Source of the DNA: Raineyella antarctica
GTDB taxonomy: Bacteria > Actinomycetota > Actinomycetes > Propionibacteriales > Propionibacteriaceae
DNA length: 64,000 bases
Direction: 5' to 3'
Assembly (NCBI RefSeq): GCF_900092135.1
Contig: NZ_FMYF01000008.1
Location: 62,001-126,000 of the forward strand
In this document: piece by piece, positions 8,772 through 20,029 of the stretch
How the letters are laid out: each line of letters opens with the position of its first letter
How positions within the stretch are numbered: the stretch's first letter is position 1
Made by a program: the position numbers and the translations under genes
Notes under the pieces: generated by a model
What the model saw: the letters and a program-made list of their open reading frames with translations, nothing else
Told to the model about the DNA's origin: nothing
Databases searched by the model: none

Positions 8772-10007
8772 GTGTTGCAGACTCCCATCATCATCAGCAT
8801 CGTCGTAGCCCTCGTGCTGATCGTGGGCATCATCGCGATCGCGGCGTCCCAGAAGAAGCTTCCCCCGGGTCCGCCCACGCGGCAGATCCCCGGCACACCA
8901 CCCGCCCCGAAGGACGTGCACGACCAGGAGGCCGACACCGCTGGGCGGGGCTCCACCGGCGTCGCCGTCGAGGAGCGTCCGGCCGAGCCCGGCGGCCCCA
9001 CCACCGTTGCCCCCGGTGAGCCGGTCGAGGAGGCGGTCGAGGCCCCCGAGGTCGCGGTTCCGCTCGACATCCCCGAGTCCCCGCGGACCCGGATGGCCCG
9101 GCTGCGTGCCCGACTCGCAGGTTCGAACAACGCCCTGGCCCGAGGCCTGCTCATGCTGCTGTCCAGCGACAAGCTGGACGAGGAGACCTGGGAGGACTTC
9201 GAGGACACCCTGCTGACCTCCGACCTCGGCGTCGGCCCCACCACCGAGCTGGTCGAGAAGCTGCGGACCCGGCTGCGGGTGGAGGGCATCTCCGAGCCGT
9301 CCCAGGCGGCTGCCGCGCTGCGCGAGGAACTCGTCGCACTGGTCGACCCCACCCTGGACCGCAGCCTCAACGTGGACCGCAACGGGGCGCTGCCGGCCGT
9401 CGTGATGGTCGTCGGCGTCAACGGCACAGGCAAGACCACCACCTGCGGCAAGCTGGCCCGCGTCCTGGTCGCCGACGACAAGGACGTCCTGCTCGGGGCT
9501 GCCGACACCTTCCGTGCCGCCGCCGTGGAGCAGCTGGCCACCTGGGGCGACCGGGTCGGTGTCCCGACCGTACGGGGCGCCGAGGGTGCCGATCCGGCCT
9601 CGGTCGCCTTCGACGCAGTCGCCAAGGGCATCGAGCAGGAGGTCGACGTCGTCCTGATCGACACCGCCGGCCGGCTGCACACCAAGACCGGCCTGATGGA
9701 CGAGCTCGGCAAGGTCAAGCGGGTCGTCGAGAAGAAGGCGCCCGTCGGGGAGGTCCTGCTCGTGCTCGACGCGACCACCGGCCAGAACGGCCTGACCCAG
9801 GCCCGCGTCTTCGCGCAGGAGGTAGGGATCACCGGCATCGTGCTGACCAAGCTCGACGGCTCGGCCAAGGGCGGCATCGTGATCCAGGTGCAGCGCGAAC
9901 TCGGCGTCCCGGTCAAGTTGATCGGCCTCGGCGAGGGTGTCGACGACCTGGCACCGTTCGACGCCGAGTCGTTCGTGGACGCCCTGCTGGAACCCGCCAC
10001 GCGCTGA
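8772..10007 (+). CDS. ftsY: Signal recognition particle receptor FtsY
   Basis: FtsY is the membrane-associated SRP receptor GTPase that delivers ribosome-nascent chain complexes to SecYEG. The 411-residue product starts with a hydrophobic helix (about 6-26), a Pro/Glu-rich linker, then the NG domain: P-loop GVNGTGKTTT (about 215-224), DTAGR (about 297) and TKLDGSAKGG. An N-terminal membrane anchor is common in actinobacterial FtsY. CAAGAT lies 6 nt before the GTG, suggesting a leaderless message. A strong hairpin follows the stop. Confidence 0.95.
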   Translation: MLQTPIIISIVVALVLIVGIIAIAASQKKLPPGPPTRQIPGTPPAPKDVHDQEADTAGRGSTGVAVEERPAEPGGPTTVAPGEPVEEAVEAPEVAVPLDIPESPRTRMARLRARLAGSNNALARGLLMLLSSDKLDEETWEDFEDTLLTSDLGVGPTTELVEKLRTRLRVEGISEPSQAAAALREELVALVDPTLDRSLNVDRNGALPAVVMVVGVNGTGKTTTCGKLARVLVADDKDVLLGAADTFRAAAVEQLATWGDRVGVPTVRGAEGADPASVAFDAVAKGIEQEVDVVLIDTAGRLHTKTGLMDELGKVKRVVEKKAPVGEVLLVLDATTGQNGLTQARVFAQEVGITGIVLTKLDGSAKGGIVIQVQRELGVPVKLIGLGEGVDDLAPFDAESFVDALLEPATR

Positions 10008-10028
10008 TCCCCGGCCCCTTCCGCCACC

Positions 10029-10068
10029 GCAGCGGCCCCGCCCGACACCCCGTCGGCGGGGCCGCTGC
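10029..10068 (+). terminator. Hairpin terminator after ftsY
   Basis: A perfect 14-bp GC-rich inverted repeat (GCAGCGGCCCCGCC and its complement) encloses a 12-nt loop, 22 nt after the ftsY stop. No U-tract follows, as is usual in high-GC actinobacteria. Confidence 0.75.
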
Positions 10069-10216
10069 CACGTCCGCTACGACGGCCCCCGGTGCACCGA
10101 CGGACCTGTGGTGGGCCACGGCGCCCGCTGATGGGTATCCTTGGGCGACAGGTGCCGCCCGCACCGGGCGTACGCCCTGCACCTGACCACAGCGTCGAGT
10201 AACCCCGAGGACCATC

Positions 10217-11794
10217 TTGTTCGACACCCTGCAGGACCGCCTGGCCGCGACATTCAAGAGCCTGCGCGGCAAAGGCCGGCTGACCGACGCCGACATCGAC
10301 GCGACCGCACGAGAGATCCGCATCGCGCTGCTCGAGGCCGATGTCAACCTCTCCGTGGTCAAGGAGTTCGTCAACGCCGTCAAGGTACGGGCCCGCAACG
10401 CGGAGCTCTCCCAGGCGCTGAACCCGTCGCAGCAGATCGTCAAGATCGTGAACGAGGAGCTCGTCGAGATCCTCGGCGGGGAGACCCGTACGGTCCGCTT
10501 CGCGAAGCAGCCGCCGACGGTCATCATGCTCGCCGGCCTCCAGGGCGCCGGCAAGACGACCTTGGCCGGCAAGCTCGCCACCTGGCTCAAGCGTGAGGGC
10601 CACAGCCCGCTGCTGGTCGCCGCCGACCTCCAGCGGCCCAACGCCGTCAACCAGCTCCAGGTCGTCGGCCAGCGCGCCGGCGTGCACGTCTATGCCCCGG
10701 AGCCGGGCAACGGCGCCGGCGACCCGGTCCAGGTCGCCCGCGACTCGATCGAGGAGGCCCGCCGCAAGCTCTACGACGTGGTCGTCGTCGACACCGCCGG
10801 TCGCCTCGGCATCGATGCGGAGATGATGCAGCAGGCGGCCGACATCCGCGCGGCCGTCCAGCCGGACGAGGTGCTGTTCGTCGTCGACGCGATGATCGGC
10901 CAGGACGCGGTCAACACCGCCAACGCCTTCCAGGAGGGCGTCGGCTTCGACGGCGTCGTGCTGACCAAGCTCGACGGCGATGCCCGCGGTGGTGCCGCCC
11001 TGTCGATCCGCAAGGTCACCGGCAAGCCCATCATGTTCGCCTCCAGCGGCGAGAAGCTCGAGGACTTCGACGTCTTCCATCCCGACCGGATGGCGTCGCG
11101 GATCCTTGGCATGGGCGACATCCTCACGCTGATCGAGCAGGCCGAGCGTACGTTCGACGCCGAGGAGTCCGCCAAGGCCGCTGCCAAGCTGGCCACGTCC
11201 AAGGGCGGCAAGGAGTTCGGCCTCCAGGACTTCTTGGACCAGATGAAGGCCGTCCGCAGGATGGGCCCGCTCTCCAAGGTCTTCGGGATGCTGCCCGGGA
11301 TGGGCGACATCAAGAGCCAGATCGAGAACATTGACGAGAAGGAGATCGACCGGATCGAGGCGATCATCCTGTCGATGACCCCGGCCGAGCGCGCCGACGT
11401 CGCGATCCTGAACGGCTCGCGCCGGTCCCGGATCGCCAAGGGCTCCGGCGTCACCGTCACCGAGGTCAACAGCCTGGTCAACCGCTTCGTCGAGGCGCGC
11501 AAGATGATGGCCTCGATGGCCGGCGGGATGGGCGGGATGCCCGGCATGCCGGGCATGGGCGGTGCGCCCAAGGCCGGCAAGCAGCAGCCCAAGAAGGTCA
11601 AGAAGAAGGGCAACAAGGTCTCCGGCAACCCGGCCCGCCGCAGCGTCACCGCGGGGCCCGAGGACCAGGCCGCCACAGCGGACGGTTCCGCGTTCGGTGC
11701 GATGCCCGACGAGGTCGACATGGGCAAGGCGATGCAAGACTTCCAGCTCTCGCCCGAGCTGCAGCGGATGTTCGACCAGCAGCGGAAGGGCTGA
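10217..11794 (+). CDS. ffh: Signal recognition particle protein Ffh (SRP54)
   Basis: Ffh binds signal sequences and 4.5S RNA and pairs with FtsY. The 525-residue product has the N domain, a G domain with GLQGAGKTT (about 107-115), DTAGR (about 192) and TKLDGDARGG, and an M domain from about 320 whose C-terminal part is Met/Gly-rich (MASMAGGMGGMPGMPGMGG), followed by a basic tail. The start is a TTG; a TATCCT hexamer about 76 nt upstream is a possible -10. Confidence 0.96.
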   Translation: MFDTLQDRLAATFKSLRGKGRLTDADIDATAREIRIALLEADVNLSVVKEFVNAVKVRARNAELSQALNPSQQIVKIVNEELVEILGGETRTVRFAKQPPTVIMLAGLQGAGKTTLAGKLATWLKREGHSPLLVAADLQRPNAVNQLQVVGQRAGVHVYAPEPGNGAGDPVQVARDSIEEARRKLYDVVVVDTAGRLGIDAEMMQQAADIRAAVQPDEVLFVVDAMIGQDAVNTANAFQEGVGFDGVVLTKLDGDARGGAALSIRKVTGKPIMFASSGEKLEDFDVFHPDRMASRILGMGDILTLIEQAERTFDAEESAKAAAKLATSKGGKEFGLQDFLDQMKAVRRMGPLSKVFGMLPGMGDIKSQIENIDEKEIDRIEAIILSMTPAERADVAILNGSRRSRIAKGSGVTVTEVNSLVNRFVEARKMMASMAGGMGGMPGMPGMGGAPKAGKQQPKKVKKKGNKVSGNPARRSVTAGPEDQAATADGSAFGAMPDEVDMGKAMQDFQLSPELQRMFDQQRKG

Positions 11795-11844
11795 CAGGCC
11801 GGGCGCGGGACACCAGACTGGGGACCGACCCCAGGAGGTGCCCC

Positions 11845-13068
11845 ATGTCCGACCCCGGCGACGTCCACGGCTCGCATCCGCAGGCCCACGGGCCGAGCGT
11901 CCACCCCCATGAGCCGTACGTCCACTCCCACGACGGCGGTGTCCCGCACCTGCACCACCACGGTCACGCCGCCGTCCCGGCCCCCGACCTCCGCGAACCG
12001 GGCCCGGACCTGCACATCTCCGGCGTCCTGCTGCCCGAGGAGGAGTCCGTCGACCTGTGGGTCAGCGGTGGTCGCTTCGTCGAGGGCCCGCTCGCGGGTG
12101 CCACGACGCTGGCCCGCGACGTGTGGATCCTGCCGGGCCTGGTCGACGCGCACTGCCACATCGGCCTGGACCACCACGGTGCCGTCGACGCCGAGCATGC
12201 CGAGCAGCAGGCCCTCACGGAACGTACGGCGGGCACGCTGCTGATCCGCGACGCGGGCTCGCCGGCGGACACGCATTGGATGGACGAGCGCGAGGACCTG
12301 CCGCGGGTGATCCGCGCGGGGCGCCACATCGCGCGTCCCAAGCGCTACATCCGCAACTACGCCCAGGAGGTCGAGCCGGAGGACCTGGTCGCGGCCGTCG
12401 AGGAGCAGGCCGGTCGCGGCGACGGCTGGGTGAAACTGGTCGGTGACTGGATCGACCGGGACAAGGGTGACCTGGCCCCGCTGTGGTCCCCGGCCGTGGC
12501 CGCCGAGGCAATCGCCCGGGCCCATCGGCTGGGTGCCCGGGTGACGGCCCACTGCTTCGATGAGCAGTCCGCGGCCGAGTTGGTCGAGGCGGGCATCGAC
12601 GGCGTCGAGCACGGGCCCGGCCTGACCGACGACGTGATCGAGCTGATGGCGGAGAACCAGGTCGCCCTGGTGCCGACCATGGTCAACCTGGAGACCTTCC
12701 CCGAGATCGCCGCGGCGGGGGAGGCGAAGTTCCCCAGCTACGCCGCCCACATGCGCGACATGCACGCGCGACGGTTCGAGACGATCGGCCGGGCGCGCGA
12801 GGCGGGGGTGCCGATCTACGCGGGGACCGATGCCGGGGGAGCGCTGCCGCACGGGCTGATCGGGACCGAGATCGAACTGCTGGCGAAGGTCGGCGGCATA
12901 GCGTTCGCACTGGGGGCTGCCTCCTGGCGGGCCCGGGAATGGCTCGAGGTACCGGCGATCGAGGTCGGTGCCTCGGCGGACCTGGTCCTCTACGACGCCG
13001 ATCCGCGCACCGATCCGGGCATCATCCGCCATCCGCGGGCGGTCGTCCTGCGGGGACGGGTGCGCTGA
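11845..13068 (+). CDS. Amidohydrolase-family protein with His-rich N-terminus
   Basis: A 407-residue metal-dependent hydrolase of the amidohydrolase (imidazolonepropionase/dihydroorotase-like) superfamily. DAHCHIG (about 95-101) is the metal-binding HxH; a central KLVGDW strand, AHCFDE and GVEHGPG provide further ligands, and GTDAGG holds the last Asp. The first 45 residues contain an unusual run of His (PHLHHHGH and others), which could bind or buffer metal. The substrate is unknown. AGGAGG precedes the ATG. It lies alone between ffh and rpsP. Confidence 0.85.
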   Translation: MSDPGDVHGSHPQAHGPSVHPHEPYVHSHDGGVPHLHHHGHAAVPAPDLREPGPDLHISGVLLPEEESVDLWVSGGRFVEGPLAGATTLARDVWILPGLVDAHCHIGLDHHGAVDAEHAEQQALTERTAGTLLIRDAGSPADTHWMDEREDLPRVIRAGRHIARPKRYIRNYAQEVEPEDLVAAVEEQAGRGDGWVKLVGDWIDRDKGDLAPLWSPAVAAEAIARAHRLGARVTAHCFDEQSAAELVEAGIDGVEHGPGLTDDVIELMAENQVALVPTMVNLETFPEIAAAGEAKFPSYAAHMRDMHARRFETIGRAREAGVPIYAGTDAGGALPHGLIGTEIELLAKVGGIAFALGAASWRAREWLEVPAIEVGASADLVLYDADPRTDPGIIRHPRAVVLRGRVR

Positions 13069-13305
13069 GCGACCTGGCCGCCACAGAGGGCGATCGCGGG
13101 CGCGTCCCGGATCTCTACCGGATCGGGATTTCCTTCGGGCAGGTGGACGTGGCACAATGGCGGATGCATCTGTGCCCTCGGTCCCCTCTCATGCCGGGCG
13201 GTACGGATCCATCCGGGCCGAGGTGCCGGTGTCCCCACGCCGAACCCCGTCCCATCCGACCTCCCCGGGGTGTCCCGGGAAATTCGTACAGGAGTATCCA
13301 CACAC

Positions 13306-13761
13306 GTGGCTGTCAAGATTCGACTGAAGCGGCTCGGCAAGATCCGCACCCCGCACTACCGTGTCGTCGTCATGGACTCGCGCTCCAAGCGTGATGGTCG
13401 CGCCATCGAGGAGATCGGCCAGTACCACCCCAAGAACGACCCCTCGATCATCGTGATCGACTCCGAGCGGGCCCAGTACTGGCTCGGCGTGGGTGCCCAG
13501 CCGACCGAGGCCGTCGTGGCGCTGATGAAGCGTACCGGTGACTGGCAGAAGCACACCGGCGACGACTCGATCCCCTCCGGTGTCGACCCGCAGCCGGCCC
13601 GCCCCGACAAGGACGCCATCTTCAACGCGCAGCTCGCCGACGCCAACGGCCTGTCCGTCGTCGAGGCGTTCAGCGCCAAGAAGGCGGAGGCGAAGAAGCC
13701 CGAGGCTCCTGCCGAGGCTTCCGCCGACGAGTCTGCCGCTGACGAGCCGGCCGAGGCCTGA
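13306..13761 (+). CDS. rpsP: 30S ribosomal protein S16
   Basis: S16 assembles into the 30S body. The 151-residue product begins with the diagnostic [20 protein letters not shown] and carries the family core in the first ~90 residues, then a long Ala/Glu/Lys-rich tail, common in actinobacteria. The GTG start follows CAGGAG by 11 nt. A CACAAT hexamer at 13152-13157 is a candidate -10, giving a leader of roughly 140 nt. It heads the rpsP-KH-rimM-trmD operon. Confidence 0.96.
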   Translation: MAVKIRLKRLGKIRTPHYRVVVMDSRSKRDGRAIEEIGQYHPKNDPSIIVIDSERAQYWLGVGAQPTEAVVALMKRTGDWQKHTGDDSIPSGVDPQPARPDKDAIFNAQLADANGLSVVEAFSAKKAEAKKPEAPAEASADESAADEPAEA

Positions 13762-13763
13762 TC

Positions 13764-14015
13764 ATGCTCGCCGAGGCACTCGAGCACCTGGTCCGCGGCA
13801 TCGTGCCGCATCCCGATGACGTCCAGGTGGAGGACAAGACCCTTCGTCGTGGCCGCATGCTCGAGGTGCACGTCCACCCCGACGACATCGGCAAGGTGAT
13901 CGGTCGCCGTGGTCGCACGGCCACCGCCCTGCGTACCGTCATCGGTGCGCTGGCCGGTCGTGAGTCCGTCCGCGTCGACTTCGCCGACATCGATCGCCCG
14001 CGCGCCCGTCGCTGA
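13764..14015 (+). CDS. KH-domain RNA-binding protein (KhpA-like)
   Basis: An 83-residue single KH-domain protein. GKVIGRRGRTA (about 48-58) contains the GxxG RNA-binding loop. The family (KhpA/YlqC) binds RNA and is conserved between rpsP and rimM in Gram-positive bacteria, exactly its place here, 2 nt after the rpsP stop. Confidence 0.92.
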   Translation: MLAEALEHLVRGIVPHPDDVQVEDKTLRRGRMLEVHVHPDDIGKVIGRRGRTATALRTVIGALAGRESVRVDFADIDRPRARR

Positions 14016-14040
14016 GGGCGGTCGCCGAACTGTACAACCC

Positions 14041-14074
14041 GCGTGCCCCGCAGTCTCCTGGCTGCGGGGCACGC
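14041..14074 (+). other. Strong hairpin between khpA-like gene and rimM
   Basis: GCGTGCCCCGCAG and its exact complement (14041-14053 and 14062-14074) flank an 8-nt loop inside a continuing operon. Because rimM follows only 20 nt later, this may attenuate or stabilise the message rather than end it. No U-tract follows. Confidence 0.7.
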
Positions 14075-14093
14075 GACGTCCCTGGGAGGAACC

Positions 14094-14666
14094 ATGAGCG
14101 AGACCACCACCGTGGTCGTCGGCCGGATCGGCAAGCCGCACGGCATCAAGGGTGAGGTGTCGGTCGAGCTGCGCACCGACGAGCCGGAGCGTCGCTTCGC
14201 GCCCGGGGAGCGCCTGGTCGCCGAGGACTCGGGACGTACGTTCGTCGTCGCCGGGTACCGCTGGCACCAGGGGCGGCTGCTGGTCAGGTTCGATGGGCTC
14301 GGCGACCGCACCGCGGCCGAGGCCGCCCGCGGGTCGATGCTGACCGCCCTGGTCGACCCGGCCGAATTGCCCGAGGAGCAGGACGCCTACTACGACCGCC
14401 AACTGGTCGGGCTGCGCGTGCTCGCCGCCGACGGCACACAGGCGGGCGAGGTCACCTTCGTGGTGCACCTGCCGGCCCAGGACCTGCTCGAGATCCGCAC
14501 CCCGGAGGGCGACCGCCTGGTGCCCTTCGTGTCCGCGCTGGTCCCGACCGTCGACCTGGCCGCCGGAACCCTCACCCTGGCCGACATGGAGGGCCTGCTC
14601 GACGACCTCGACGCGCCGGCCGAGGACGACGGCCCCGGCCCGGAGCGAGGCTCCGACGATGCATGA
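14094..14666 (+). CDS. rimM: Ribosome maturation factor RimM
   Basis: RimM assists maturation of the 30S head with S19. The 190-residue product has the N-terminal motif [17 protein letters not shown] (about 8-24), and the PRC-barrel C-terminal half includes [11 protein letters not shown] and [16 protein letters not shown]. The ATG follows GGGAGGA. It overlaps trmD by 8 nt. Confidence 0.94.
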   Translation: MSETTTVVVGRIGKPHGIKGEVSVELRTDEPERRFAPGERLVAEDSGRTFVVAGYRWHQGRLLVRFDGLGDRTAAEAARGSMLTALVDPAELPEEQDAYYDRQLVGLRVLAADGTQAGEVTFVVHLPAQDLLEIRTPEGDRLVPFVSALVPTVDLAAGTLTLADMEGLLDDLDAPAEDDGPGPERGSDDA

Positions 14667-15411
14667 GCCGCCGCGCCACGACGAACCGGTCCAGCGGATC
14701 GACATCGTCTCCATCTTCCCGGAGTACTTCGCCCCGCTGGGCCTGTCCCTGGTCGGCAAGGCGGTGGCCTCGGGGCTGCTGGCGGTCGACGTGCACGACC
14801 TGCGGGACTGGACCCACGACCGCCACCGTACGGTCGACGACACCCCCTACGGCGGGGGAGCGGGCATGGTGATGAAGCCCGAGCCGTGGGGCGAGGCGCT
14901 CGATGCGCTGGTCGACCCGGAGCAGCCGCCGGTGCTGGTCGTACCGACGCCCTCCGGGGTCCCGTTCACCCAGGCGCTGGCCCACGAGTGGGCGCACGAG
15001 CCCCGGCTGCTGTTCGCCTGCGGCAGGTACGAGGGCATCGACGCCCGGGTGATGGACCACGCCCGTACCCGGATGCAGGTCCGCGAGGTCAGTCTGGGGG
15101 ACTACGTCCTCAACGGTGGCGAGGTCGCGGTGCTGGCCATGGTCGAGGCCGTGGTCCGGCTCATCCCCGGGGTGATCGGCAACCCCGAGTCCCTGGTCGA
15201 GGAGTCGTACGCAGAGGGCCAGGACGGGCTGCTGGAATACCCCGTCTACACCAAGCCCGCCAGCTGGCGCGGCCTGGAGGTTCCCCCGGTGCTGCTGTCC
15301 GGGGACCATGGCAAGGTTGATGCGTGGCGTCGCGAGCAGTCCCTCGACCGCACCCGTGCCCGTCGCCCCGACCTGCTGGCCGCCGAAGGGGCCGTGGCGG
15401 ACGCGTCGTAA
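14659..15411 (+). CDS. trmD: tRNA (guanine-N1-)-methyltransferase TrmD
   Basis: TrmD makes m1G37 in tRNAs, protecting reading frame. The 250-residue product has the SPOUT knot: [11 protein letters not shown] (about 14-24), [18 protein letters not shown] (about 60-77), [11 protein letters not shown] and the knot loop [13 protein letters not shown]. The start overlaps rimM by 8 nt, so the two are coupled. The stop TAA lies inside the first copy of the repeat that precedes sdhC. Confidence 0.95.
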   Translation: MHEPPRHDEPVQRIDIVSIFPEYFAPLGLSLVGKAVASGLLAVDVHDLRDWTHDRHRTVDDTPYGGGAGMVMKPEPWGEALDALVDPEQPPVLVVPTPSGVPFTQALAHEWAHEPRLLFACGRYEGIDARVMDHARTRMQVREVSLGDYVLNGGEVAVLAMVEAVVRLIPGVIGNPESLVEESYAEGQDGLLEYPVYTKPASWRGLEVPPVLLSGDHGKVDAWRREQSLDRTRARRPDLLAAEGAVADAS

Positions 15412-15428
15412 GGGTGTATTAGGGTGTG
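15410..15428 (+). repeat. Copy 1 of a 19-bp promoter repeat upstream of sdhCAB
   Basis: AAGGGTGTATTAGGGTGTG here matches AAGGGTGCTCTAGGGTGTG at 15536-15554, differing only in the inner four bases. Each copy contains TAGGGT, a good TANNNT -10. The two copies are 126 bp apart; this one begins within the trmD stop. Confidence 0.8.
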
Positions 15429-15440
15429 AGAGTGGTCACA
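15425..15440. promoter_or_regulatory. Perfect CRP/GlxR-type operator upstream of sdhCAB
   Basis: TGTGAGAGTGGTCACA is an exact TGTGA-N6-TCACA palindrome, the binding motif of cAMP-responsive CRP/GlxR regulators. It overlaps the TAGGGT of the first promoter repeat (15420-15425) and lies about 126 bp upstream of the sdhC start. GlxR of Corynebacterium is known to act on the sdhCAB promoter. No regulator gene is in this window. Confidence 0.8.
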
Positions 15441-15535
15441 CCTCCGGTGACGGACCTCGGCCCGGCGCCGTGCAGGTGTGACCGGGGCGACAGCAACTGG
15501 GTCACAGTTTGGCCTGTCCGCGGTCACCACGCCTC

Positions 15536-15554
15536 AAGGGTGCTCTAGGGTGTG
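15536..15554 (+). promoter_or_regulatory. sdhC proximal promoter (copy 2 of the 19-bp repeat)
   Basis: AAGGGTGCTCTAGGGTGTG includes TAGGGT at 15546-15551. The sdhC GTG begins at 15559, 7 nt after this hexamer, and there is no Shine-Dalgarno, so transcription probably starts at or next to the start codon. Confidence 0.65.
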
Positions 15555-15558
15555 TGCC

Positions 15559-16290
15559 GTGGCGACAGTAACCCTCACAACCAAGCAGCGAGCAGCACGC
15601 TCCACCGTGGTCTGGAAGGCCGTCATGGCCCTCACCGGACTACTCATGGTGGGCTTCCTGCTCTTTCACATGTACGGCAACCTCAAGCTCTTCGCGGGCA
15701 TGGAGGCCTACGACACCTACGCGCACCACCTGCGCATCTTCTTCGAGCCGATCCTGGCGAACCGGGTATTCCTCTGGATCGTCCGCGTCGTGATGCTGGC
15801 AGCAGTGGTGCTGCACATCGTGTCCGCGATCGTCGTCAGCCGCTCCGCCTGGAGCGCGGCAGGTGCGGGACGGCGCTACCAGTCCGGCAAGAACAAGAGC
15901 GGTCTGCAGCGGACCTACGCCTCGCGCACCATGCGCTGGGGCGGCGTGATCATCTTCGTGTTCGTTATCGCGCACCTGCTGCAGTTCACGGTGTCCTCGC
16001 TGCGGACCGAGGCGATCATGCAGACCTCCCCGTACGCCCGTGTGGTGGCGGCCTTCGAGGTGTGGTGGGTCTGGCTGGCCTACCTCATCGCCCTGACCGC
16101 GGTGCTCTTCCACCTGCGGCACGGCATCTGGAGCGCCTTCACCACCCTGGGCCTGCACATCGGCCCGGTCGCGCGCCGCAACCTCGATGCACTCTCGTGG
16201 ATCGTTGCAGGAGTCCTGTGGGTCGGCTTCCTGGCCCCCGTCACCTGGATCCTGATCGCCCAGCCGCCCATTCCGGGCGCGAGTGCCTGA
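15559..16290 (+). CDS. sdhC: Succinate dehydrogenase cytochrome b subunit
   Basis: Membrane anchor of succinate:quinone oxidoreductase, 243 residues, with five predicted helices (about 18-40, 66-88, 121-147, 165-186, 210-232). Conserved His residues in FHMYGN, HIVSAI, AHLLQF and FHLRHG are likely haem ligands, consistent with a di-haem single-subunit type B anchor; there is no separate sdhD. The GTG at 15559 is chosen because of the leaderless promoter; another GTG lies 9 nt upstream in frame. It is followed 14 nt later by sdhA. Confidence 0.92.
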   Translation: MATVTLTTKQRAARSTVVWKAVMALTGLLMVGFLLFHMYGNLKLFAGMEAYDTYAHHLRIFFEPILANRVFLWIVRVVMLAAVVLHIVSAIVVSRSAWSAAGAGRRYQSGKNKSGLQRTYASRTMRWGGVIIFVFVIAHLLQFTVSSLRTEAIMQTSPYARVVAAFEVWWVWLAYLIALTAVLFHLRHGIWSAFTTLGLHIGPVARRNLDALSWIVAGVLWVGFLAPVTWILIAQPPIPGASA

Positions 16291-16304
16291 GGAGGACTCT
16301 GAAC

Positions 16305-18328
<2,024 letters not shown>

Positions 18329-18332
<4 letters not shown>

Positions 18333-19099
18333 ACGTCACCTTGCGCGTATGGCGCCAGAAGGACGCCCAGTCCAAGGGCAAGATGGTCGACTACAAGCTG
18401 CAGGACATCGACGACCACATGTCGTTCCTGGAGATGCTCGACGTCCTGAACGAGCAGCTGACCGCCAGTGGCGAGGAGCCGGTGGCCTTCGACTCCGACT
18501 GCCGTGAGGGTATCTGCGGCATGTGCGGCGTCGTGATCAACGGTGTTCCGCACGGCCGTGGCCAGACCACGTACCAGACCACCACGTGCCAGCTGCACAT
18601 GCGTGAGTTCCGCGACGGCGATGTCATCGACGTCGAGCCGTGGCGGGCCAAGCCGTTCCCGGTGATCAAGGACCTGGTCGTCGACCGGACCTCCTTCGAC
18701 CGGATCATCGAGGCCGGTGGCTTCATCTCCGCCCCCACCGGGACGGCCCCCGAGGCCCACTCGGTCCCGGTCCCCAAGGCGGATGCCGATCGTGCGTTCG
18801 ACGCCGCGACCTGCATCGGCTGTGGCGCCTGCGTGGCCGCCTGCCCGAACGGCTCGGCGATGCTGTTCACCGCTGCGAAGATCACCCACCTCGGGTCGCT
18901 CCCGCAGGGCCAGCCGGAGCGTCGCTCGCGCGCGCTCAGCATGGTCGCGCAGCACGACGCCGAGGGCTTCGGCAACTGCAGCAACATCGGTGAGTGCAGC
19001 GCGGCCTGCCCCAAGGGCATCCCGCTGCAGTTCATCTCCCGCCTCAACCGCGACCTGTGGGGCGCGCTGAGCACGGTGGACGGCAAGCACCTCGGCTGA
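18329..19099 (+). CDS. sdhB: Succinate dehydrogenase iron-sulfur subunit
   Basis: Electron-transfer subunit of 256 residues. The [2Fe-2S] ligands are in [10 protein letters not shown] (about 58-67) with a fourth Cys in TTTCQLH; the [4Fe-4S] and [3Fe-4S] ligands are in [12 protein letters not shown] (about 162) and [14 protein letters not shown] (about 217). The GTG start overlaps the sdhA stop by 4 nt (GTGA). Membrane-associated complex II with SdhC and SdhA. Confidence 0.94.
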
Positions 19100-19116
19100 C
19101 CACCACGCCTGACCTG

Positions 19117-19148
19117 GGCCCCCATCCCGCTGCGGCGGGGTGGGGGCC
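19117..19148 (+). terminator. Hairpin terminator after sdhB
   Basis: GGCCCCCATCCCGC pairs with GCGGGGTGGGGGCC (one G-U) around a 4-nt loop, 17 nt after the sdhB stop. It ends the sdhCAB operon. Confidence 0.75.
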
Positions 19149-19183
19149 TCGTGCGTCCCGCCTCCGTCGCCTACGGTGGGCAC

Positions 19184-20029
19184 ATGCGTATCGCTCTCGC
19201 CCAGATGGTCGCCGGACCAGATCCGCAGGACAACCTCGCCGAGCTCGGCGGGTGGGTGGCCCGGGCCGCCGACGCCGGTGCCGACCTGGTGGTGTTTCCC
19301 GAGGCCACGATGAAGGCCTTCGGCGGCTCCCTGAGGGGTGTCGCCGAGCCGCTGGACGGTCCCTGGGCCAGGGGTGTGGCCGCGTCCGCCGAGGAGCACG
19401 ACATCGTCGTCGTGGCAGGCATGTTCACTCCGGGAGCCCCCGGAGAAGGGGATCGGCCCCGGGTCCGGAACACCCTGCTGGTGACCGGTCGAGGGATCCA
19501 TGACGGCTACGACAAGGTCCACCTGTTCGACGCGTTCGGCTTCCAGGAGTCGCGCACCGTCGAGCAGGGGGAGGCCCCGTGCTCGGTGAGCGTCCCCGCC
19601 CGGGCCGGCGGAGGCACCGTGATGGGCCTGACGGTCTGCTACGACGTACGCTTCCCGGCGCTCTACACCGCTCTCGCCGAGGCCGGCGCCACCACCCATG
19701 TCGTCGCCGCCTCCTGGCAGGACGGTCCCGGGAAGCTGGAGCAGTGGCGGCTGGTCTGCCGCGCCCGCGCGATCGACACCGGCAGCTGGGTGCTCGCCTG
19801 CGGCCAGGCCGTCCCGGCCGACCCCGCCGCGCGCCGCAGCGCCGCCCCCACCGGCGTCGGGCACTCGATGGTGGTCGATCCCGTCGGCATGGTCGTGGCC
19901 GAGCTGGGGAAGGAGCCGGGACTGCTGGTGCACGACATCGATCCGGGACTCGCTGCGGCGACCCGTCGGGAGCTCCCGGTACTGGCCAACCGGGTGGCCG
20001 ACCTACCCGCCGTCCGACGCCTGGCCTGA
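19184..20029 (+). CDS. Nitrilase-superfamily carbon-nitrogen hydrolase
   Basis: A 281-residue member of the nitrilase/amidase superfamily. The catalytic triad is visible as Glu in VVFPEAT (about 39), Lys in YDKVHLFD (about 110) and Cys in LTVCYDVRFP (about 152). The ending and general pattern resemble deaminated-glutathione amidase or omega-amidase-like members, but the substrate is not certain. TACGGT lies 6 nt before the ATG, so it is probably leaderless. Confidence 0.87.
   Translation: MRIALAQMVAGPDPQDNLAELGGWVARAADAGADLVVFPEATMKAFGGSLRGVAEPLDGPWARGVAASAEEHDIVVVAGMFTPGAPGEGDRPRVRNTLLVTGRGIHDGYDKVHLFDAFGFQESRTVEQGEAPCSVSVPARAGGGTVMGLTVCYDVRFPALYTALAEAGATTHVVAASWQDGPGKLEQWRLVCRARAIDTGSWVLACGQAVPADPAARRSAAPTGVGHSMVVDPVGMVVAELGKEPGLLVHDIDPGLAAATRRELPVLANRVADLPAVRRLA

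Noticed and set aside
7694-11737. 1347-codon open frame on the minus strand
   Set aside because: It runs antisense to gtrA, ftsY and ffh, which have clear motifs; high GC content leaves such shadow frames open.
15476-15491. Possible third CRP/GlxR site upstream of sdhC
   Set aside because: TGTGACCGGGGCGACA has one perfect half-site, but the other half (CGACA) differs at two of five positions.
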